A stretch of 64,000 nucleotides of DNA from Oehlia diaphana (lineage: Eukaryota; Glomeromycota; Glomeromycetes; Glomerales; Glomeraceae), in assembly GCA_003833135.1 (NCBI GenBank), contig QZLH01000429.1:17422-81421 (forward strand). Reading direction: 5' to 3'. Within the stretch, counting starts at the first letter, position 1. Each line of letters begins with the position of its first letter. Under the pieces are notes generated by a model, which was not told the DNA's origin, did not search any database, and saw only the letters and a program-made list of their open reading frames with translations. The position numbers were made by a program, and so were the translations under genes. Shown one piece after another: positions 57,310 through 64,000 of this stretch.

Positions 57310-58770
57310 CCAGTGTGTAGTAACCTATTTCCAGTCTATTCCTGTATAACATCTCCGACTTTCGCTGACGATAGTCTACTAAAGGAGATTAATGCCTTGC
57401 TTGCTATTTCCTGTGCAATTAGAGCTTGTTGGATAGTGGATACTATCATCGTCATTTTCATTAACGGTGAAATTCCAGTTTTTCGCCAACAATTGACAAT
57501 TGGTTCTGCTTTTACTAAATTCCAAGTTTGTGCATTGACGTTAATTTTATTTCTATATTGAGAATTGTTTAAAAATAAATATAATGAAAATAAAAATTAC
57601 AAACTACCTTTAAAATTCACATTTGTTTCAATAATATGTCGTATGTAATGTTGTTTATAAATTGCCTTAAAACTTTTGAATGATACATGCGCCAGCCGCC
57701 ATCCATGAGCCGTAGTACTAGGAGAAAGAAATGCACTCTAATGTGTGATAAATTCAAGTTATCATTAGTATGTTCATTGCTTGATTATCATGTTCATCAG
57801 GATTAAAATGAGATGAAACGTTATCTATAAGTAATAAAATTTTTCGATTTTGAGCCAAAATTTGTTATTAAAATAATCAAGCTACTCACTAAAAATATCA
57901 CTTCGCATCCAGGCCTTTGAATTAACATAATAAGAACATCATGGAAGAGAATTTCTATTGACTCGATGAAGACATCTAGGTTCTTTGAAGAACCAATTAC
58001 AAGTGGTTTTAGTTTTGAATGCCAATAGCATTTGTTGCTAAAAGAACAGTAATGCGAGTCCTATCATAAAAACAATTTAATTAGATAACTAATACACAAT
58101 GAAGTTTTGAAGCTTGGTTAAAAGTTAATTAATTTATTCACCAGTTTGGTACCTGGAGTTTAATTAGATGCCATACGAAAAAAAGAGTTCAGCTTCGTTT
58201 GCATTGAATATGTTATCAAGTGAGTAATCTTGCAAAATTGTTTGCAACTTTCTCCATTCCTCAAGAAAAGTTTCTAATGGAGCGCTATTTGCTTCACCAT
58301 GTAAGCGATAGCAACGAATCTTATTGCGTTTCTTGAAAATAATAATATATTTTCACATGGAATGTTAAATTCCTATCCTCCTCAAATCACCTCGCCGCAA
58401 TATGGTCATCAGCCGATTGAAAATACCTCTTCTCCACTTGGTCCATTTAACATGACGAGTTCCTGTGCAAAATAAAAAAAGCCTTCTCCTTAATCATCAA
58501 TTCTGAAACTGAAATATTATTAGCATTTGCATTTTCAACCCATTAACCCCAACCCTAGCTGATGTTGAGACTAATGCAAGTCATTTCCTAAAATCTTGAT
58601 TGTTGAACGGTCAATATGAATGCCTTGGTTCTGCTGGTTAAAGTAGTCGGAAATGTGGTGTTGTGCTTAATTTTTATTTTCAGATGTGGTAGCATACACA
58701 CATTTGTTGCTTCATGTCCTCACTTATTACGCGTTCTTTTGCACTTGGTCTGCTGTCAGGTGATCTATTG
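57310..58770 (-). pseudogene. pogo/Tigger-type transposase relic
   Basis: Minus-strand blocks run in the order expected of a CENP-B/DDE transposase. HHISDYFNQQNQGIHIDRST (about 58590-58650) is the first DNA-binding helix-turn-helix. WVENANANNISVSELMIKEK (about 58480-58545) is the CENP-B second domain. HGEANSAPLETFLEEWRKLQ, then NIFNANEAELFFRM (about 58170-58300), includes the first catalytic region. TRITVLLATNAIG and NRKILLLIDNVSSHFNPDEH (about 57790-58060) cover the DDE core with its second Asp. NVNAQTWNLVKAEPIVNCWR and KTGISP (57455-57545) match the end. Frameshifts and stops occur throughout. The terminal repeats were not located. It could be the coding kin of the pogo-like element at 35249. 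Confidence 0.7.
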
Positions 58771-59378
58771 TTGATAATGTTAGACTGCGCGGGAGTTATG
58801 GACGCGTTTTATATAATTTTAGTGGTATATAGTATATATCATATGTTATATATATTTTTTAGGGAATATACCTGTTAAAATGTTAAATTTCCCGGGAATG
58901 CGCGCACATTTAGCGTGATTGTGTTTATTGTGTTTGTTTAATAAAAATTTGGGCGCGAAAAATCTGTAAAATTTACCTTTTTGGAAAAACATCCCGTGTA
59001 TGCCTTTAATATTTTTTATAGTTATCCAATGGAAATTTAATTTGTTATTACAAGTGTTACGTAAAGTTATGTTTTTATTGTTATTGTTTTAATTTTTTCA
59101 TTTGAATAAGGAATTCACGTTTCGTCACACTAGTTTTAGGGATCGTTAAAATTGGTATTTAAATAAAATTTTACGACCAGACTTCGACTTCCATTTCTTC
59201 TCGAATTTCAAATATTCATTAAAGAAAATATTTTGAAGTCACACCACTGATGGGTTAGTATGAACGAAACGTTATAACTATAAAGTTATAATTGGATTTT
59301 ATTTTATTTTATACTGAAACTCTTGCAATTTTACTAAAACTACCAACTCACTGAGTTTTAATCATTTTTTAGAGCACT
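58771..59378. other. intergenic, no gene recognised
   Basis: AT-rich with a TA-rich patch at about 58825-58860. No coding signal recognised. Confidence 0.5.
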
Positions 59379-59770
59379 TGTTGCTCCATCATCCTTGTTG
59401 GTGTAGAAGAAATTTCTACACCCTCTTCGGACTTTATAATGGTTCTGCCTTGACAAAGGAGAAAATTCATTCACCGTCAAGGCAGAACCTCATTCTCCAA
59501 ATGGGGTCTGGTCTAAGAAGATCAAGGTTAGAGAATTTTCTTTCAAAATTGAGATTTTTATTGCATTATATTTTTTGATATGACGATTAACTTTTAAATT
59601 TTAACTAAAAGATTCAGATTCTTCTACCTTGACTTTTCTAGATCAGACCCCATTAATAGACAAAAGGAGAAATTCACTCTCCGAATAGACAAAAGGAGAA
59701 ATTCACTCTCCGAATGGACAAAAGGAGAAATTCACTCTCCGAATAGACAAAGGAGAAATTCACTCTCCAA
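59379..59770. repeat. hairpin-rich block with a 29-bp minisatellite
   Basis: Three inverted pairs lie in a row: GGTGTAGAA/TTCTACACC (59400-59422); GGTTCTGCCTTGAC/GTCAAGGCAGAACC (59441-59454 and 59476-59489, perfect 14-base arms); and a longer imperfect pair around GGGGTCTGGTCT/AGATCAGACCCC (about 59502-59530 and 59615-59650). Four tandem 29-base units follow (59655-59770, core CAAAAGGAGAAATTCACTCT). The loop of the second hairpin holds a fifth, diverged copy of the same unit. Confidence 0.85.
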
Positions 59771-60539
59771 ACGAAGGTGAACATTGGTTACCTGATAATA
59801 TCAAGAACAAGACATTGTATATAAAGATTCGCGAAGAACAAAACAAAGACAAAATGCTTACTCGGTAATTTCGAATACATAAAGGATATATCAAAATGGA
59901 TTGGAAATGAAAAACTCTTTAATTGGATTGATTTCCTAAAATGACGAATTAAAGTTAAATATTTTCTATTTTAACTTATAATTAATATAATTTTTTTTAA
60001 ATTCATGTTAACAATAAACTATGTCCAATTACAAAAAAAGGACTGCTTGATTACAGAATAAATGTACAAAAAAATTTTCAAAAGAATTGAATTTTGATAA
60101 ACCCTTCAATATCGATGATAATAATAACAATTGTTTTTCACTTATTTTTCCACTTAAGTTTTTTTTTTTTAATTTACCTAAAATTAAATATTCATATTTT
60201 AAAATTAATTAATTGTCTGTCTTTTGTAATTGTACCAATGTATATTACGTTAATAAGTTTACCTTAAGCGATCGAAACAGAATTTTGAAATTTAGAACCT
60301 AGAAATTCCGTATTTCATCGTCATCGAAGTTTCCCAGCCATGAATTCAAAAGATTTGAAGATATGTTCTTCCAGTTCACGCGCGAATATCACTAAAGTTA
60401 ACCATTATAAACTATAAAGTCTTCTTGAGTAATTTTTTCATATCATCATTAATAATTGTAATATTTTCATTAATAAATCTAATATAAAAAAAAAAAGATT
60501 ATATAATACCTTTTGATTTAAAAACAATAAAATAATAAA
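59771..60539. other. intergenic, no gene recognised
   Basis: AT-rich. A minus-strand piece near 60340-60395 (ELEEHIFKSFEFMAGKL) is protein-like but isolated; it may belong to the broken gene that follows. Confidence 0.4.
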
Positions 60540-62620
60540 AAATTTACCTTTCCAATTATGCTATCTTCAATATCCGATGGTCAGCACAATTTCCATTCAT
60601 ACTCTCCTGTTGTCATCTTTAATTTGTCTTTTACAATAATATTAATTGTATTTATTAATTTAGTTGTTTCTTGTTAAATAACTTCACTTAATTAGAAAGA
60701 TTAAATCATGCGTTGATCCTTCAGGTTTACTTCCATTTTCTAAGTTGTTCTCGGTTTGATGTTTTTCGTTCGTTACTTGTTCACGTGACTGAAATTATTG
60801 AAAACTATGACCTCTATTAAACCCCTTGCGCAAATTACGCTGGCCTTTTTCTGCCATTTCAGCAAAGATTCCAGACTTGTTTCCTTTGTAATGATTAGAT
60901 TTATATCCGAATCCTTTCAATTGCTGCCTTCCGTTCATATACCTAGGACGTTGTTTGTATTCTTGGTCACATGACTTCGTAGACCTGTTCAAATAATATT
61001 GTCTCATCCTCGTTAAAAGATTGATGCAAGCATGTCTTAAAGGTTTGTTAATATTAGATCTAAATTGTATTGTTCTAATTCCATTACCCATTATATATTT
61101 TTAATGCACTATGATCAACTACTGCTAAATTTCAAATTTTGTATTGAAATACTTCTATTTGCATATGCTATTGCTACTGAATTTTGAAAAAAGAATTCAA
61201 TTTTGAAAGATAATGTAATCATTATTTATCATACAGATGACCACGATTGAGATTAAGATGTAGTCTTGCCATTATTAATAATAAGATAACAACTATGTCT
61301 CTCCAACAAAGAAATTTCTTCACAATAAGTGATTCTCATTTCTGTAAATATACCAATTCGTATTCTCCTAAAAAAAAATATCTATATGTATAATTTCTCG
61401 TGAACTAGCCTTTCCATGTTGCACATATTGCATCTCTATTGAGCAATATATCATCATTTGCTGTAAAATAATATTATACAAAATAACTACTCCAACGTTA
61501 CTTTGTAATAATTATAGGAATATAACTGTAGATTTTAAATCAAGTGTTCATGGGTAATTCCTGGGTTACTTGAATAGCCTCTATCACAACACTCACTCCA
61601 TCGTTTTTCTTAGTCAATTATTTGTAAGGAGACTAGACCTCATAGAATATATGACCAATTTCATCATCATATTCTCCATCGCTAACATAAATTTATCTAA
61701 TGATAATCCCTCTATTATTTTATCGGTTGATCAAAACCCAAATTTAAATGGTTTTTGTAATTTCTCAACTATAATGTTGATATTTAGACATACCCAATTA
61801 TTCAGTGAGTTTAGAAAACACATGAACAAAGTGTCCTCCACAAACTCTTCGATATTAAAGAAAACTTCAACTTTATAGTTAAAAGAAAACCTTCTCCACG
61901 AGAATCTTCTCGTGATCAATTCGAGAATTCATTTTCTGCATTCATATTCACAAAAAGAACTTCTATATAAATTAAAAATTGTAAGGTATTTAAAAGCGAA
62001 TTAACGTGATAATATTTTGATAATATCAACAATTAAATACGTACCTATCATAGATTTCTTTACGTCTCTTTCTTTATATATTTACTGTTGAATTCGTTCT
62101 TGATTACAAAGATCAGACCTCTAGATCACTGATTGCTTGACAGTGTAAATAGAAATGTCAAATCATATTGTGTATGAATCTGAAACCATTTTTAATAAAA
62201 CACGTGAGAATTCATTTTCTAATTAATAAATTGATCAAATTAATAAAAACAAATACCTTTGACATCATTGTCATATTCATCTTGACGAACATAAATTGTT
62301 TTAGTTATCATCTGACTCCTCGATATTAATATTATTACCACCTCTCCAGCTTTATTTAATAAGGAAAACCTTCCCCACCAAATATTTAATATTCTCAATC
62401 GATTTTAATAAACGTCATAAATAGTAAATTTAAATTTTGTATAACCTCTCTAATGTTAAATTAAAAAGTGAAAGGTATGTAATAAGGTTAATGTGACATA
62501 TATGTTTCATGAACTTTCTGTTATTGTTCGTAGAAGACTCTGTTTCTTGTCCATGGTAAAGTCCAATGATTGAAATACAGTGATTATACAAATGTAACCA
62601 ATTTTTATTTATCATGAGAA
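60540..62620 (-). pseudogene. broken multi-exon gene with recurring E-Y-D/E exons, unidentified
   Basis: On the minus strand several exon-like pieces bordered by splice-like signals share a motif. MITKTIYVRQDEYDNDVKG is followed by GT (about 62262-62320). IYVSDGEYDDEIGHIFYE lies at about 61640-61695. GEYELVYLQ follows a TTTTTTTTTAG acceptor (about 61340-61370). MTTGEYEWKL is followed by SDIEDSIIGK and GT (about 60550-60625). MIYCSIEMQYVQ follows a TTACAG acceptor (about 61410-61455). Stops occur between and inside them. The frame at 60795-61091 (98 codons) may be another piece. I cannot name the family. The recurrence suggests a gene with repeated exons, now decayed. Confidence 0.3.
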
Positions 62621-62770
62621 CTGATGATGATGATCAATGATCATAATCTACTGTTACGTTATTGGATTTTTGATTTAAAATAATTTATATAAATAATTTA
62701 TAATTTTATGAAATTCAAATAATAATTTAGAATCTTGAATAGAAACTTTGTAAATATGTAAATATTAAGG

Positions 62771-63845
62771 ATGGATGAAATAAATATCAAAGATAGAAAA
62801 GAAATACTTTCAGCTGAATAACAGAACTTACAATCTATCACTCCAAAAAAAGAATCGGTTCAACAAACTTAACAAACTTCTAACGATGATCGTGAATTTG
62901 AACGCTATGGTTAAAGTCACAACACAGTCACAGGACGAAAACATGATATAGTAGATCAAAATGAAGTCTCATGAACTTGCACTTGTATATAAATCAGATC
63001 CAACAGAAAGGAATGTTCTAGATCCATACGATAAGAATTCTAGATATTCTGAAAAACAAAAAACGGGAGTAAAAATTACAATCGCAAGGGGAGTACAATT
63101 TAATAACATTCATAACGAAGGTCCGTATTATTTACGACCGTTGGAGGAGTAACAATACGGTTACAACTCCGCCCACACCACCACCAAATCATAGTTTTGG
63201 TTTCAGCTCCAAATCGTCCAGCAGCTATTGCTCAATAATAAAATCATCATCTCATCATCATGAAATTCCTCTTTCATGCATTCCATTAATCGATTCCTCG
63301 GTAGGGTTATTTTAATAATAGTGTCGAATGCGATATAGAAATCGAGATTTTAATCACGAGAGGGTAAAATTATTTGATAGAATACGAATTAGAGATAGAA
63401 CTCGTATACAGTTAGAGAAAGAAATTTTTAAATAGTAAATCGAAAGGAAAGGTATAATCGTTAAAGAGAAGAATAATAGAAAGGGATCGTGAACGTGAAA
63501 TGTGGACACGAGAAATAACACGACCGCATGATAATCCGACAAGTTATTATGAAGAATCCCATCCACATATGCGTGTTCCGTATTATGAATATGGTAGAAA
63601 AGCGGATAGAATGCGTGCTCCATATTATGATTACATTGAGAACCTGATTTAGAGAAGGAGAATATCCTCGTTACCGTGAATTCCTTATTACTACCGCGTA
63701 TCATCACCACCTATTGGTAACTTTCCTTATAAGGACACATGAAACGTCCTAATGATTATTTTTATCAACCCCAACTTATATATATACTTATCCCAAAAGA
63801 TCAATATCTTCTCGAACTCGTTATTCACATAATAGGCGTTCGCTT
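62771..63845 (+). pseudogene. decayed Arg/Tyr/Pro-rich protein gene, unidentified
   Basis: Plus-strand pieces in shifting frames keep a strongly biased composition. SHNTVTGRKHDIVDQNE lies at about 62910-62960. SDPTERNVLDPYDKNSRYSE falls within the open frame 62961-63152. REMWTRE- and RP-HDNPTSYYEESHPHMRV-type phrases run to PYYEYGRKADRMRAPYYDYI (63500-63640). FPYYYRVSSPPIGNFPY lies at about 63680-63740, and PKRSISSRTRYSHNRRSLSP lies near 63790-63850. Many stops and shifts are present. The intact ancestor was probably a low-complexity Arg- and Tyr-rich protein of the kind found among RNA-processing factors, but no domain supports a name. Confidence 0.4.
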
Positions 63846-63890
63846 TCGCCTTTTTTATTGAAACTGTTCGCTTAGCTGTGGTCTATTGAT

Positions 63891-63960
63891 CTTTTTTTTT
63901 TTTTTTTTTTTTTGGGGTGGGGTTTTTTTTTCAAAAATTTTTTTTTTTTCAAATATTAAC
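63891..63960. repeat. poly-T/G-rich low-complexity tract
   Basis: Runs of 20 or more T, then GGGGTGGGG, then further T runs. Low complexity at the right window edge. Confidence 0.8.
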
Positions 63961-64000
63961 ATTTTTAATTTTTCCTTTTTCAGTATTCTTTTTCGAATTA

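Noticed and set aside
57313..57561. Plus-strand 82-codon frame
   Set aside because: The opposite strand reads as the C-terminal part of a pogo transposase, so this is its antisense shadow.
1..64000. CRISPR arrays, bacterial operons, tRNA and rRNA genes
   Set aside because: No regularly spaced direct repeats of CRISPR type, no ribosome-binding-site-led gene strings, and no cloverleaf or rRNA core sequence noticed. The gene structures are eukaryotic.

Overview
The window looks like AT-rich nuclear DNA from an arbuscular mycorrhizal fungus of the Rhizophagus (Glomeromycotina) type. This is inferred from gene content, not from a search. The evidence is: short GT...AG introns inside genes, a series of F-box proteins with the 'LHSCLLVNKEWF...ILWR' start typical of that lineage's expanded family, fragments of its large protein-kinase family, and many decayed mobile elements. 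There are no operons, no convincing tRNA or rRNA gene and no CRISPR array. One assembly gap (790 N) lies at 35365-36154.

Layout. 1-7 kb: an F-box protein (2220-3230) followed by a field of kinase relics (4.4-6.2 kb). 8-11.7 kb: unclassified sequence with a tandem repeat. 11.7-13.6 kb: a five-exon gene for a nuclear-looking protein with an Asx homology (DEUBAD-type) domain. 15.4-16.9 kb: an F-box gene with one frameshift. 17.5-20.3 kb: a large inverted duplication carrying three copies of a 35-36 residue peptide gene ending in the prenylation-type box CTVM. 20.5-21.4 kb: a non-autonomous Tc1/mariner-like element. 22.9-24.5 kb: a seven-exon multi-spanning membrane protein. 25-36 kb: a graveyard with a MITE, a broken Argonaute gene abutting a broken Hsp70 gene, a 535-bp tandem duplication with a micro-inversion, a Helitron relic and a pogo-like element holding the gap. 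41-52 kb: four F-box-type genes on the plus strand. 54-64 kb: more relics, including a kinesin-like fragment, a pogo transposase, a hairpin-rich minisatellite, a broken multi-exon gene and an Arg-rich decayed gene.

Main point of interest. The three small genes look like lipopeptide (a-factor-like) pheromone precursors. Each has a short reading frame with a conserved N-terminal part, a short segment that differs between copies, and an invariant SCTVM end. Two copies are intact and diverge from each other, and one is frameshifted. A palindrome follows the stop codon of each intact copy. The membrane protein lies about 2.9 kb away, so a pheromone/receptor-type locus is conceivable. However, its predicted topology does not look like a classical seven-helix receptor, so that link is speculative.

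Confident intact genes are the F-box family members, the Asx-domain gene and the membrane protein gene. Most of the rest is repeat-derived or decayed. Pseudogene calls rest on reading translations by eye against remembered family patterns and should be confirmed by homology search.
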